A DNA stretch of 64,000 nt from JAXMAF01 sp046350555 (GCA_046350555.1 JAXMAF010000005.1:124001-188000); one strand, 5' to 3'; positions 8,485-17,220 are shown, counted from the first letter of the stretch. Numbers and translations are program-made. Notes: generated by a model from the sequence alone, not told the origin.

Positions 8485-10218
8485 ATGACCACACCACTTC
8501 TCATGCGGACTCCAGTCGATGGCCGGGCGTCGCTAGCAGCCCGTGGCGAGAGTGCTGCGTCGCCGAAACCGAGTCCGCTTCCGCAGGGCAAGGAGCCGTC
8601 GCGCCGCTGTATTCCAAGGAATCTACCGCAAGCGACGGCGACGCAGCCATGCGGGAATGGGCTCGGTTGCAGGCAGCATGACTTTCGCCACGGGCTGCTA
8701 GCGCGGCGGATCCCGGTCGCACTTCTCTGGCTGACGGCGTGCCTCGCGGCAATCGTCTCGTCAACGAACGCGACCGCGGCGGATCCCCCGAATCCGGCCG
8801 ATTCGACCGCCGGCCTCTCGCAGGAGGATCTGGAGGAGCTCGTCGCACCGATCGCCCTCTACCCGGACATGCTGTTGGCGAACGTGCTCGCCGCATCGGT
8901 CTTTCCGGCGGATGTGATCGCAGCGCGGACGATGCGCGCCAGCGGCGGCGACCCGGTCGCGAAGGGCGACGACGCCTGGGATCCGTCGGTCCGCATGGTC
9001 GCGGCGTTTCCAGTGGTGCTCGACATGATGGCGGACTATTCGGAGTGGACCACGGCGCTGGGCGAGGCGTACCTCGTGCAGGCGGGCGACGTGATGGACG
9101 CGATCCAGTCGCTGCGCGCCGTGGCATGGGACAACGGAGCGCTCCAGACCACGCCGCAACAGGTGATCGTCAAGGAAGGACCGACGATCATCATCGAACC
9201 GGCCGATCCGCAGATCATCTTCGTGCCGCGGTACACGCCGAGCGTCGTCTTCGTGCGCAATCCGCCGACGCCGCTCGCCGCCGGCGTCGTCGGCTTCGGC
9301 GTGGGCGTCGCGGTGGGAGTGATCTGGTCCAACAACGTGAATTGCAATTGGAGCGGCCGATGCGTGGCCTGGGGACCGGGCTGGTGGGGCCGTCCCAATC
9401 GCGTCAACGTCAACGTCAACGTCAATAACAACAACAATACAAACATCAATGTCAATCGACCCGGCGGACGGCCAGGCGCCGGAGGAAGCCCGTGGCGACC
9501 GCCGCCGAACCGCGTTCCCGGTGGAGGCATCTCGCGGCCGGACGGCGGCGCGTCGACGCCGGGTGGTGGCATCTCGCGGCCAGGTGGCGGTTCGTCCGCG
9601 CCGGGTGGCGGGATTTCGCGGCCAGGCGGCGGCACGTGGCGTCCCGGCGGCGGCGCGTCGACGCCCGGAGGTGGCATCTCGCGACCGGGCGGCGGTGCCG
9701 GCGCTGGCGGCGGCTCGTCGATTGGTGGAGGATCGGGCGGAGCGTCGGGCATCGGCGGCGGTCGTCCGTCGACACCACCATCAATCAATCGACCCGGTGG
9801 CGGTGGATCCGGTGACGGACTGAACGTCCCCTCGCGCCGTCCCGGTGGAACGACCGGAGGTCTCACCGGCGGAACGGCGCGGCCCAACCCGCCGCAGGCG
9901 CGACCCAGCCCGCCGCAGGCGCAACCCAGCCCGCCGCAAGCACGACCCGGTGGCACCGCTCGTCCGCAGCCGCCATCGGGCGGTCAATCCTCGATCGCTC
10001 GCCCCGAGAGCGGACGCCCCGCCGCTCGTCCCGCGCCGCAGATCTCGCGACCCGCAGGCGGTGCCGCCGCGCGACCCGCCGCGCCCCCTCGCCAGAGCGC
10101 GTTCCAGCCGGGCAGCGCTGGCAGCGGCCGGGCGCCGGCAGCACGCCCAGCCGGTGGCGGTGCTGGCGGTGGCGCAAGTGGCGGCGCAGGCCGAGCCGGC
10201 GGAGCGCGCCCTCGCTGA
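8485..10218 (+). CDS. DUF3300 family protein with long Pro/Gly-rich tail (start uncertain)
   Basis: The DUF3300 domain is clear: 'LSQEDLEELVAPIALYPDML', LANVLAASVFPADVIAA, WDPSVRMVAAFPVVLDMM, AYLVQAGDVMDAIQSLR and 'PQIIFVPRYTPSVVFVRNP'. A Gly-rich membrane-like stretch (GVVGFGVGVAVGVIW) follows, then Asn-rich NVNVNVNNNNNTNINVN, then about 230 residues of PGGG/SRPGGG and PSPPQA repeats. A signal peptide (RIPVALLWLTACLAAIV) starts near 8711, yet the nearest in-frame ATGs are at 8485 and 8503. The codons between are formed by the palindromic element at 8531-8703, so that element may have separated the original start from the signal peptide. A DUF2950 gene follows 172 bp downstream, the usual pairing. 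Confidence 0.7.
   Translation: MTTPLLMRTPVDGRASLAARGESAASPKPSPLPQGKEPSRRCIPRNLPQATATQPCGNGLGCRQHDFRHGLLARRIPVALLWLTACLAAIVSSTNATAADPPNPADSTAGLSQEDLEELVAPIALYPDMLLANVLAASVFPADVIAARTMRASGGDPVAKGDDAWDPSVRMVAAFPVVLDMMADYSEWTTALGEAYLVQAGDVMDAIQSLRAVAWDNGALQTTPQQVIVKEGPTIIIEPADPQIIFVPRYTPSVVFVRNPPTPLAAGVVGFGVGVAVGVIWSNNVNCNWSGRCVAWGPGWWGRPNRVNVNVNVNNNNNTNINVNRPGGRPGAGGSPWRPPPNRVPGGGISRPDGGASTPGGGISRPGGGSSAPGGGISRPGGGTWRPGGGASTPGGGISRPGGGAGAGGGSSIGGGSGGASGIGGGRPSTPPSINRPGGGGSGDGLNVPSRRPGGTTGGLTGGTARPNPPQARPSPPQAQPSPPQARPGGTARPQPPSGGQSSIARPESGRPAARPAPQISRPAGGAAARPAAPPRQSAFQPGSAGSGRAPAARPAGGGAGGGASGGAGRAGGARPR
8531..8703. repeat. 173-bp palindromic (MITE/REP-like) element
   Basis: The outer arms are 8531-8553 and 8681-8703, complementary at 22 of 23 positions (CGCTAGCAGCCCGTGGCGA at the left). 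Inside, 8554-8564 (GCTGCGTCGCC) pairs perfectly with 8637-8647, and the flanking bases pair imperfectly, so the whole segment can fold into a long hairpin. No transposase is encoded. The right-arm sequence recurs at 20165-20186 (20 of 22 bases). Confidence 0.7.
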
Positions 10219-10390
10219 CGATCGTCGCACCGCGCCGGCGCATCGGCCGGGCCTCGCCCGTTCTTCGCCCGTTTCTCGGTGGCCCCTCGCTCGCTCTTCG
10301 CATCCCGCGCCACCATCGCTGCCTCATCGGTCGCCGTCGCATCACATCCGTTCGTTTCCCGCCCGGTTGTGCTCTCGGAGCAATCCTTCC

Positions 10391-11374
10391 ATGCGTTCAG
10401 CACGTCTCCCCCTCGTGGCATCGGTCGCCCTTCTCGCGCTGTTGAACGGGGCCGGCTGCTCCAACCAGCCTTCGAGCGGCACATCCGACGCGACGATCGA
10501 ACAGCGCACCTTCGCGTCGCCCGAGGACGCCGTGGTGGCCTTGATCGACGCCGCTCGCAGCGGCGACGTCGACCAGGTTCGTCCGCTCTTCGGCGACGGG
10601 TTCGCCGAGCTCGAGGCCGACTCGGTCGATCGGACCGACGGCGACCTCCAGCGCCTCGCCGCGGCGTACGACCGCCGTCACGTGCTCTACCTCGACGGCG
10701 CGACCGACATTCCCACCGAGACCGCCACCGCCGGCGCGGTCACGCTCGCCGTGGGCGACGACCTCTGGGAGTTCCCCGTGCCGATCGTGCGAACCGGCGA
10801 AGGCGCCGACGCGCGCTGGCGCTTCGACACCGCCGCGGGCGTGGCCAATGTGCGCGCCATGCGCATCAACGCCAACGAAGCAAGCGCGCTCGACTTCCTC
10901 CAGGCATGCGTTCCCGCGCAGGAGCAGTTCCGCTTGCTCGGCACGCTCGGCGCTCCGCCTTCGTATGCGCAACAGTTCCGCAGCGACGTCGGCACGCGCA
11001 ACGGCCTGTGGTGGCCCGACGATCTCGCACCGCCGCAATCGCCGCTGGGACCGATGGTGGACGAGGGCATCGCCGCGGGCACGATCCCCGTCGATGTACA
11101 CAGCGCCCCCGCGTATCTCGGCTATCGCTACCGAATCCTCGTCGCAGCCGGCCCGTCCGCGCCCGGCGGCGCCGCCCAATGGCTCGACGCCAACGGCCGG
11201 CTCGTCGGCGGCTTCGCCTTTGTCGCGTGGCCCGAGGCCTATGGCGAGACGGGCGCGCGCACGTTCCTCGTCGCGCAGGATGGCACGACATGGGCGCGCG
11301 ACCTGGGGCCGGAGACGGAACGCGCCGCGGCTGCGATCGTGACATTCGATCCGGGAGCGGGTTGGGAACGGTGA
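10391..11374 (+). CDS. DUF2950 family lipoprotein (second copy)
   Basis: This 327-residue paralogue of the protein at 616-1533 has the same layout. It has a lipoprotein signal (LVASVALLALLNGAG before Cys), ASPEDAVVALIDAAR near the start, and the C-terminal blocks YLGYRYRILVAAG, GGFAFVAWPEAYG and ARTFLVAQDG. The ATG at 10391 sits directly before the signal peptide. It lies 172 bp after the DUF3300 gene, so the two probably form a transcription unit. Known members are common in Proteobacteria and planctomycetes but uncharacterised. Presence of two DUF3300-DUF2950 pairs within 11 kb suggests an old duplication with insertion of unrelated genes between them. Confidence 0.8.
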   Translation: MRSARLPLVASVALLALLNGAGCSNQPSSGTSDATIEQRTFASPEDAVVALIDAARSGDVDQVRPLFGDGFAELEADSVDRTDGDLQRLAAAYDRRHVLYLDGATDIPTETATAGAVTLAVGDDLWEFPVPIVRTGEGADARWRFDTAAGVANVRAMRINANEASALDFLQACVPAQEQFRLLGTLGAPPSYAQQFRSDVGTRNGLWWPDDLAPPQSPLGPMVDEGIAAGTIPVDVHSAPAYLGYRYRILVAAGPSAPGGAAQWLDANGRLVGGFAFVAWPEAYGETGARTFLVAQDGTTWARDLGPETERAAAAIVTFDPGAGWER

Positions 11375-11390
11375 GCGGGCCGGTAACGTA

Positions 11391-14186
11391 TTACTTCGCT
11401 GCTTGCCGCGTGACAATCGGCACGTATCCAACTTCCATGCCCTTCGGCGGGGTGACAAGCACCCCAGGGTCGAGGTCGGCGAGCCTTCCGACCGTCGGTG
11501 GCGGCAGGTACTCGCGGTCCTTCGTCCAAGCCTTGTGCAGCAGCTCGACGCGCCGCTGGAGCGTCTCACGCTCCGCGCCGGTCAAGTCGGAGTTCAGCAA
11601 GGCCGGTTGGTCGGCGAAACGGTACCAGAAGTACGTCACGACGCTGCCATCCCCGAGCTCGGCCTCGAACGGCCCGGCCGCCGGCCCCGGCTTCTTCCAG
11701 CAACTGTCGGCGTCGTCGGGCGTGACATAGGCCTCGCGGTCGGTGCCGAGGCGCCTCGGGAACTCCATCTTCGCCAAGCCGGTTTCGGCCGGCACGTCCG
11801 CGGCGCTCACCGGAATCCACCGGTCCTTGCGATCCTTGTCCTTTGTTAGCCGGTAGTACTCGGGCAAGGTCACCGCGCCGTCATCCTTTGTCACCAACTC
11901 CTCGGCCCACTTGTACCCGTACGTCGTCTCGTCGAGTGCGACCGGCGTGGCGAACGAGTTCCAGGCGAGCGGCACTCTCTTGTCGCGTCCGGTGCTCGGC
12001 GCATCAATCTCCCAAGTGGCGCCGCCCCCGCCTTTGAACGAGTGGACGGCGGACGCCTTCGGGTCGATCACCCCCGACACTTCCCTCCCGCCGGCGAACC
12101 ACGCTTCCACGCCCTCCCAGAGCGCCGCCTTCTGGTACGCCGTGATGCGGTGGATGAGCGGCGCGGCCTTGTCCGCGGTCGCCGGGAACAGGATGGGAGC
12201 GACGCGGGCATAGCTGTCGCCCTTCGCATCTTGGGCGATGTACGCCGGGATGTGCTGCGTCTCCATCTGCACGGCCTTGTTCGGCTCGGCAGGGCGGATG
12301 TCGAGGAACATGCCACCCAGCTCGGCTTGGTCGACGGTCGGCTTCGACCAGAAATAGGGTGTGAAGAACGCAACCGGCCCCTTGAAGTTGCCGGTGTTGA
12401 GAAAGAGCGTCCAGCACTGGTTGCCGGTCGGCACGTCCTTCCCGGCAGTCGTCTTCTTCGCCGTCGTGAGCGGCAACGGCAGGTAGCCGTATCCGAAGAG
12501 CTCGCCGGATGTGCCCTGCTTGAGGTTCAGCCCGTCTGGAGGCCAGAGCACCCACGGGCTGAGCTGGGCGATGGCGTAGTGCCCTCTCGGATCCTTCCAG
12601 TCGCGTCCCTTGCCGGCACCGGGGCCGTTTGCCCACTCGACGAAGTTCAGAGCCACTCCGCCCATGATGAACTTCGGCGTCTCAGTCGCGAACCGCGTGT
12701 CGCGCCACCAGCCAAGCCCTCCTTCGATGTCGGAATAAGCCTTCTCCGGCTTCTCTCCCTGGTACTGCGAGGACATCCAGGTGCCGAACAGCCCGCTTTG
12801 GAAGTCCTGGCCGGGATAGCTCTTCAACAGCGGCCACGCCGCCACGTACATCGAGAAGCCGCCGTTGTACTGAGTCCCCACCTTCTCATGCGGCACGAGA
12901 AGATACCCGGCCATCTCCGCCAACTGGGGCGGCTTGCCCTCCGGCGACACGAGTGCGTCCGCGAAGGCCTTGCCGATGGGGGCCAATATCTTGGCCGCGC
13001 CGAGGTAGTGGTAGCCGCCGTTGGAGACGCCCGCCTTCAACCGCTTCAACTCCTCCGGCTTGAACTGTTCCTCACTGGCCTTCTTCCGGGCGGCTTCCTT
13101 CTCCTCATCGGTGAGCTTCGGATCCTTCTTGAACTCCTGGTCCAGCTTCGCGTTCAGTGCATCCATCCGTTGCTTCAGCTCGTCCAGGTCGTCGTCCCAG
13201 AAGGGCGAAGTCTCGACGGCCACGACATTCCCCTTGAACTCGTCGAGGGTCGTCGGCTTCACCTGGGCCTGACGAAAGTGCAATTGCGGTGCTTTCTTCC
13301 CTTCCTTCTCGCCGCCGATGCCCATGACACCGATCACGAACGGCATCTTCGGGGCGGACAGGTCTCTTCGAACGTCGCGGATCAGGTGTCCAAGCAGCTC
13401 GGCGTACTGGTCGTACCCGCCGGGTTTGTCCCGTTCGGGGTACGTCCAGTCGTCGACCAGGTCGTTGAATCCCTGGAACCAGACGAACCCGGCCAACTCG
13501 TAGCCCTGCCTCGGGTCGTAGTCGGGCACCACCCGCTTGATGTCACCGAGCACCGTCCGCACGTGTTCGATCATGTGCCGGTAGTACACGCCACCGTTCT
13601 CTCGGATCCTCTCGGTCTCCTTTGCGGCGTCGAGGCCCCGCTTCTTCCACTGCTCCAGGATGAAGTCGCTGATCTCTTCCGGACCGGCGCTCGGCGGGCG
13701 GAAGTCAGTGTGCAGGTTCCTCCCGCCCCACGCGGTCTTGATGATCAAGATCGGCTCGTTCAGGTTCTTCTCCATCGTCAGTCCGAACATGAACTCCGGA
13801 CCGATCTGTTCGGCCGACGAGCCGAATGCGCCGAAGCCGACCGTCAACTTGCCCACCTGCTCACGCAAGTCCGTGTAGGCATCGCCGAGGCAACCGACCG
13901 ACGAGATCCACACCCGCTCGCACACCTTCGGCTTCCCGTCCGGGGTGCGCATCTCCTTCAGAAGGGGGGCCGTCCTCGGGTCGTCGGCCAAGCTGTCGAA
14001 CGTCGACACGTGCGCGTGCCCCTGCATGTTCGACTGGCCGGCCAGGATGAACACCTTGAGTGGCCGCGCTGTCCGCGCAGGAAGATCCGCTGGCTTCGGA
14101 TCGTCCTCCGGACCCGCGAATGCGACACTGTTCGCGATCCAAATACCAGTTGCGGCTACGAGAAGCCACGAGCAGAGCTTCCTCAT
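11391..14186 (-). CDS. Large secreted SGNH/sialate O-acetylesterase-like protein
   Basis: The protein has 931 residues with a signal peptide (LCSWLLVAATGIWIANSVAFA). Its N-terminal half carries the SASA-type carbohydrate esterase pattern (PF03629): 'LKVFILAGQSNMQGHAHV' with the catalytic Ser in GQSNM, IGPEFMFGLTM, 'ILIIKTAWGGRNL', GFVWFQGFNDL and a downstream GGYHYLGAAKI supplying the likely catalytic His. The C-terminal 450 residues are a separate region of unrecognised type. The start at 14186 fits the signal peptide; a longer frame upstream is translated from dispersed repeats. Base composition is milder than in neighbouring genes, which hints at acquisition. It likely deacetylates extracellular polysaccharides. 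It stands alone, convergent to the DUF2950 gene. Confidence 0.75.
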   Translation of the reverse strand: MRKLCSWLLVAATGIWIANSVAFAGPEDDPKPADLPARTARPLKVFILAGQSNMQGHAHVSTFDSLADDPRTAPLLKEMRTPDGKPKVCERVWISSVGCLGDAYTDLREQVGKLTVGFGAFGSSAEQIGPEFMFGLTMEKNLNEPILIIKTAWGGRNLHTDFRPPSAGPEEISDFILEQWKKRGLDAAKETERIRENGGVYYRHMIEHVRTVLGDIKRVVPDYDPRQGYELAGFVWFQGFNDLVDDWTYPERDKPGGYDQYAELLGHLIRDVRRDLSAPKMPFVIGVMGIGGEKEGKKAPQLHFRQAQVKPTTLDEFKGNVVAVETSPFWDDDLDELKQRMDALNAKLDQEFKKDPKLTDEEKEAARKKASEEQFKPEELKRLKAGVSNGGYHYLGAAKILAPIGKAFADALVSPEGKPPQLAEMAGYLLVPHEKVGTQYNGGFSMYVAAWPLLKSYPGQDFQSGLFGTWMSSQYQGEKPEKAYSDIEGGLGWWRDTRFATETPKFIMGGVALNFVEWANGPGAGKGRDWKDPRGHYAIAQLSPWVLWPPDGLNLKQGTSGELFGYGYLPLPLTTAKKTTAGKDVPTGNQCWTLFLNTGNFKGPVAFFTPYFWSKPTVDQAELGGMFLDIRPAEPNKAVQMETQHIPAYIAQDAKGDSYARVAPILFPATADKAAPLIHRITAYQKAALWEGVEAWFAGGREVSGVIDPKASAVHSFKGGGGATWEIDAPSTGRDKRVPLAWNSFATPVALDETTYGYKWAEELVTKDDGAVTLPEYYRLTKDKDRKDRWIPVSAADVPAETGLAKMEFPRRLGTDREAYVTPDDADSCWKKPGPAAGPFEAELGDGSVVTYFWYRFADQPALLNSDLTGAERETLQRRVELLHKAWTKDREYLPPPTVGRLADLDPGVLVTPPKGMEVGYVPIVTRQAAK

Positions 14187-14255
14187 GATCGAACCGTCAC
14201 CTGTGATCGATCTCGGTGCCATGCTCGTGAACTCCTCGCCGCCGAAGGACACGTG

Positions 14256-14375
14256 ATACGCGTCCCAGTTATACGCGTCCCAGTTGATTCTCGCGCCCCA
14301 CCCAACCCAAGTTCCGCCGCAAGACGCCATTGTGGGCAACGGATCGAACGCATGGAGGTCTACTGGAATCCGTAT
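14256..14375 (+). repeat. ~105-bp dispersed inverted-end repeat, copy A, with a duplicated 15-bp end
   Basis: The full copy spans 14271-14375. It starts ATACGCGTCCCAGTT and ends ACTGGAATCCGTAT, so its ends are imperfect inverted repeats. The first 15 bp are duplicated in tandem at 14256-14270. It contains CTCGCGCCCCACCCAACCC and TCGAACGCATGGAGGTC in the middle. There is no coding potential of its own. Confidence 0.8.
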
Positions 14376-14465
14376 TATTTCTCGCGCCCCAGCCAACCCA
14401 GTTCCGCCGTGAACCGCCACCGTGGGCAAGGAGTCGAACGCAGGGAGGTCGACTGGAATCCGTAT
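14376..14465 (+). repeat. Dispersed repeat, copy B (left end missing)
   Basis: It directly follows copy A and lacks the ATACGCGTCCCAGT end. It shares CTCGCGCCCCAGCC, GTTCCGCCGTGA and the right end GACTGGAATCCGTAT. The stop codon of the YCII-like gene begins at its last base. Confidence 0.75.
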
Positions 14466-14806
14466 CAAGACCGCGGGTCGAACCCGAAGACGCGTAGCTC
14501 TTGCTCGCACCGGCACGCCTTCGCAATGCGCGCAGCCCACGCGACGGCCTCCTCGCGCGAGCGGAGTTCGAGCACGGTGAAGCCACCGTCAAGCGGTGGC
14601 GCCCACGGATAGCCGCCTTCGGCGACCGAACCGTTGGCCGAGACGAGCACGGGTGGCACGTCTTCGTCGATGCCGCCGGCGAAGACGTAAACGCCGGCGG
14701 CCTTCGCCTCATCGATCACAGCGTGCGCGTCGCGGCCCACCGCCTCCAACTCGCCGTCGGGCACGACCATCGCCGCGCTGGGGAAGGAGATGAGGTACTT
14801 GGCCAT
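14465..14806 (-). CDS. YCII-related domain protein
   Basis: This 113-residue protein matches the YCII family. It has MAKYLISFP at the N-terminus, 'VGRDAHAVIDEAKAAGVYVFAGG', a central EGGYPWAPPLDGGFTVLELRS (a glycine/proline-rich turn followed by a strand), and 'EEAVAWAARIAKACRCEQEL' at the end. YCII proteins form small ferredoxin-like dimers of unclear enzymatic role, often near sigma factors or stress genes. Here the gene is flanked on both sides by copies of the dispersed repeat (14376-14465 and 14859-14962), and its stop lies at the edge of one of them. No RNA polymerase sigma factor is adjacent. Confidence 0.72.
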   Translation of the reverse strand: MAKYLISFPSAAMVVPDGELEAVGRDAHAVIDEAKAAGVYVFAGGIDEDVPPVLVSANGSVAEGGYPWAPPLDGGFTVLELRSREEAVAWAARIAKACRCEQELRVFGFDPRS

Positions 14807-14858
14807 CGAGCGTTTTCCTTGGAGATGGATGATGGTTGCGAAGTGTGTGTATGGCCTC

Positions 14859-14962
14859 ATACGCGTCCCAGTCGATCCTCGCGCCCCACCCAACCCGATT
14901 CCGCCGTGAGCCGCCGCAGTGGGCAAGGGGCCGAACGCATGGAGGTCTACTGGAATACGTAT
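14859..14962 (+). repeat. ~105-bp dispersed inverted-end repeat, copy C
   Basis: It starts ATACGCGTCCCAGTCGATC and ends TCTACTGGAATACGTAT, 104 bp in all. It lies in the upstream region of the YCII-like gene, about 50 bp before its start codon. Confidence 0.8.
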
Positions 14963-15048
14963 CAGGACCGCCGCCCAAGGCGGTCAACTGCGGCGGATTG
15001 CCGGGCGGCAGTCGTGGAAAGCTCGGGCATTTGACTCGACGAGCACGA

Positions 15049-15510
15049 CTACGCCTCGTTGTAGGCTCTCTCGAGCTCGGCCACGTCGAGCTTCACCATC
15101 GTCATCATGGCTTCCATCACAGCCTTCACCTTCCCGGGGTCCCGATCACGGATCAGCTCGGTGAATCGTCTCGGGACAATCTGCCAGGAGAGACCAAAGG
15201 GGTCCTTGATCCAACCGCATGCCGTCGGCGTCGCTCCTGCCTTCACGAGCTTGTCCCAGTATTCATCCACTTCATCCTGATCCGCGCAGTCCACATAGAG
15301 CGAGACCCCCTCAGAGAAGCTGAAGTACGGACCCCCGTTGTAGCCCATGAAAAGCTGACCACCAATGACGAACTCGGCGGAGCTGATGGGACCGTCCTTG
15401 CCCGTGCGGGCCACGTTGCGTACCTCGGAGTTCGGAAACGTCGCGGTGTAGAACTCGATCGCCGCGTCGAGCTGGTCGTTGAACATGAGAAAGGGTGTCA
15501 CCTTGTTCAT
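15049..15510 (-). CDS. VOC-superfamily protein, PhnB / 3-demethylubiquinone-methyltransferase-like
   Basis: This 153-residue protein matches the 3-dmu-9_3-mt (PhnB-like) branch of the vicinal-oxygen-chelate fold: KVTPFLMFNDQLDAAIEFYT, 'NSEVRNVARTG', SSAEFVIGGQLFMGYNGGP, VSLYVDCADQDEVDEYWDKL, and the C-terminal CGWIKDPFGLSWQIVPRR. The start at 15510 removes an N-terminal extension translated from the leader. The substrate is unknown; members often act in small-molecule modification or resistance. It lies just outside the last recognisable attC site (15547-15652), so it may be the first gene beyond the integron, or a cassette gene whose own attC has decayed. Confidence 0.8.
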   Translation of the reverse strand: MNKVTPFLMFNDQLDAAIEFYTATFPNSEVRNVARTGKDGPISSAEFVIGGQLFMGYNGGPYFSFSEGVSLYVDCADQDEVDEYWDKLVKAGATPTACGWIKDPFGLSWQIVPRRFTELIRDRDPGKVKAVMEAMMTMVKLDVAELERAYNEA

Positions 15511-15546
15511 GAGCGTCTCTCCTCTGTGAAGGCCGTGCGCTTCTCC

Positions 15547-15652
15547 GCCCAACTGCGACGTTCAGCCGCGGCCGCTGGCCGCGCCGGACGACGCCCGCAT
15601 CGTACCACGCGCGAGTCGGCCTGTGGCCGTCGGCTCCAACGCGGAGTTATAC
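15547..15652 (-). other. attC site 1 (distal, degenerate)
   Basis: Left core GCCCAAC and right core GTTATAC flank a body with GCGACGTTCAGCCGC and GGCTCCAACGCGGAG. The right core departs from GTTRRRY. It supplies the C-terminus of the gene at 15562-15987. Confidence 0.75.
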
Positions 15653-15987
15653 GGAGTCCACTCGGCCTCCATGCGTTGCCGCACGAGACGAGGAACGCCA
15701 CACAATGCCAGGAGCGCTGACGCGGCGGTCGCATAGACAAGCGTCTCATTGACGTATCCAACGCTCTCTCCCCGCGTCACCAGCCATACCTCGCCCTCGG
15801 GATGTTGGAGCGACGCGGCCCTCCGCCTGTTGACTGCGCTGAGCGACTCGTTGATCTTGCTCGGCTGCGAGCGCGAGACGCGTTGTCGCGCCCACACCGC
15901 GCAGAACGTGCTGACGGCGTACGTTGCGACGACGCCGAACGCCAGACAACCGAGGAGTCGGCGAGTGCGGCGACGACGGGGGTTCAT
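15562..15987 (-). CDS. Small membrane protein, cassette gene with attC-encoded tail
   Basis: The protein has 141 residues. A first transmembrane helix (LLGCLAFGVVATYAVSTFCAV) follows a very basic N-terminus. A soluble stretch comes next (SKINESLSAVNRRRAAS, HPEGEVWLVTRGESVGYV), then a second helix (LVYATAASALLALCGVPRLV). The reading frame runs into attC site 1, giving the tail NSALEPTATGRLARG. This tail type is shared by several cassette genes further right. The ATG at 15987 is 3 nt after the stop of the methyltransferase gene upstream, so the two could be co-translated; a GTG 6 nt earlier is an alternative. No known family is recognised. Confidence 0.6.
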   Translation of the reverse strand: MNPRRRRTRRLLGCLAFGVVATYAVSTFCAVWARQRVSRSQPSKINESLSAVNRRRAASLQHPEGEVWLVTRGESVGYVNETLVYATAASALLALCGVPRLVRQRMEAEWTPYNSALEPTATGRLARGTMRASSGAASGRG

Positions 15988-15989
15988 GA

Positions 15990-16757
15990 TCACGAATCCG
16001 AACGGCGATGCTCGTCCGGGGAGCGATGGTCCATCGAACGACCAAGCTCAGCAGCGCCTGGTTCGGCGTCCGGGGCCGGACGCACGACTGCGATGGCGAA
16101 CCCATCATAACCCTTGCAGCCGACCGTCTGCACGGCCGACGCCAGCAGTCGCGGCTCGGCGGCCAGCAGTTCAGTGAACCGCCGCACCCCGAGAACATTC
16201 GGGTCGGCGCTGGTGGCGTCCGCCACGGCCCCGCCACGCACGACGTTGTCGCCGACGATGAGCGTGCCCGGCCGACTCAATCGCAGCGCCCAGCCCAGGT
16301 ACTCCGGGTTGCTCGGCTTGTCGGCGTCGATGAAGATCAGGTCGAACGGCCCCCGTCCCTCGGCCGCCAGCCGTGGGAGTGTCTCGGCCGCCCGCCCGAC
16401 CACCAATTCCACCGACTTAGCCACGCCGGCCCGTTCCAGGTTCGCGACAGCCACGGCTGCGTGCGCTGGGTTGGCCTCCAAGGTGACGACCCGGCCGCCG
16501 GGCGGCAAGGCGCGGGCCAGCCAGATGGTGCTGTACCCGCCGAGGGTTCCGACCTCCAGGACGCTCCGCGCGTGCACCGCCGTCGCCAGCACTTGGAGCA
16601 ACCGGCCCTGGAGCGGCGACACGTCGTGCGGAGGCAAGCCAGCGGCCGCGTTCGCAGCAAGCGCCGCCGCGAGGGCGTCGTCTTGCGGGGCAAAATGGGC
16701 GGCGAAGTAGCCGTCCACCGCCGCCCACCGCGGGTCATCCACGCTCGCCCCTTCCAC
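15990..16757 (-). CDS. Class I SAM-dependent O-methyltransferase (COMT-like family 3)
   Basis: The protein has 255 residues. The order of motifs fits PF01596 O-methyltransferases: 'LLQVLATAVHARSVLEVGTLGGYSTIWLARALPPGGRVVTLE' contains SAM motif I (EVGTLGGYST) and the motif II acidic end. These are followed by FDLIFIDADKPSNPEYLGWAL (metal-site Asp) and GTLIVGDNVVRGG. The substrate is unknown; homologues act on catechols, caffeoyl-CoA or small aromatic compounds and need a divalent metal. The start is GTG at 16757. It is close-coupled to the small membrane protein gene downstream. It lies within the decayed distal part of the integron, without a recognisable attC of its own. Confidence 0.82.
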   Translation of the reverse strand: MEGASVDDPRWAAVDGYFAAHFAPQDDALAAALAANAAAGLPPHDVSPLQGRLLQVLATAVHARSVLEVGTLGGYSTIWLARALPPGGRVVTLEANPAHAAVAVANLERAGVAKSVELVVGRAAETLPRLAAEGRGPFDLIFIDADKPSNPEYLGWALRLSRPGTLIVGDNVVRGGAVADATSADPNVLGVRRFTELLAAEPRLLASAVQTVGCKGYDGFAIAVVRPAPDAEPGAAELGRSMDHRSPDEHRRSDS

Positions 16758-16856
16758 GAATCCTCCACCGCCGAACGACGCCCCCGACGGACGCTGGACC
16801 TCGTCCCTTCGAAATGTGGTCAGGCCACGATTCTGGATGTAGCCGACGGCGCATGG

Positions 16857-17156
16857 TCAGTTCTCCGACTCGCGACTTGACGGTGACTGCAATCGCTCAA
16901 TGACGCGAAGGCGCCGAACAAGAAGCTCGTCGATCTCGAGCCGACGGACTCGTGCCCGACCGATCGCCAAGCGACCAATGGCGAGAGCGCCGATGGCCAG
17001 CGCGCCAACCGCGATGGCCGCAAGCGCCAGCGTCCCGATCGCATGCGTTCCGGTCGCCTGCGCTCCGACGCTCACCGCCGGCAAACGGGCGACGCGAGCC
17101 TTGCGAGCGGTCCGATCTCCGTCGACGATGATTGCACCGCGTTCACGCGTACGCAT
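16857..17156 (-). CDS. Small Ala/Ile/Gly-repeat protein
   Basis: The protein has 99 residues. After a basic N-terminus (MRTRERGAIIVDGDRTARKA), it has a run of AIG/AVG/LAIG units (GTLALAAIAVGALAIGALAIG) ending in RRLEIDELLVRRLRVIERL. Small proteins of this shape, with a hydrophobic pentad-like repeat then a basic 'LxVRRLRV' helix, occur in many bacteria and are uncharacterised; the pattern suggests a beta-helical or membrane-associated stack. The ATG at 17156 is chosen because upstream codons overlap the next gene's region. It is on the same strand as the flanking cassette-type genes. Function unknown. Confidence 0.6.
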   Translation of the reverse strand: MRTRERGAIIVDGDRTARKARVARLPAVSVGAQATGTHAIGTLALAAIAVGALAIGALAIGRLAIGRARVRRLEIDELLVRRLRVIERLQSPSSRESEN

Positions 17157-17220
17157 CAGAGTGCTCTCGACTGCTGGTTTGGTTGTCGAACGATGGGGCG
17201 TCTCCTGATCCCAGGCATGC

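Noticed and set aside
11391..14540. A 1049-residue version of the acetylesterase-like protein starting at 14540
   Set aside because: The extra N-terminus is translated from two copies of the dispersed repeat; the signal peptide begins at 14186.
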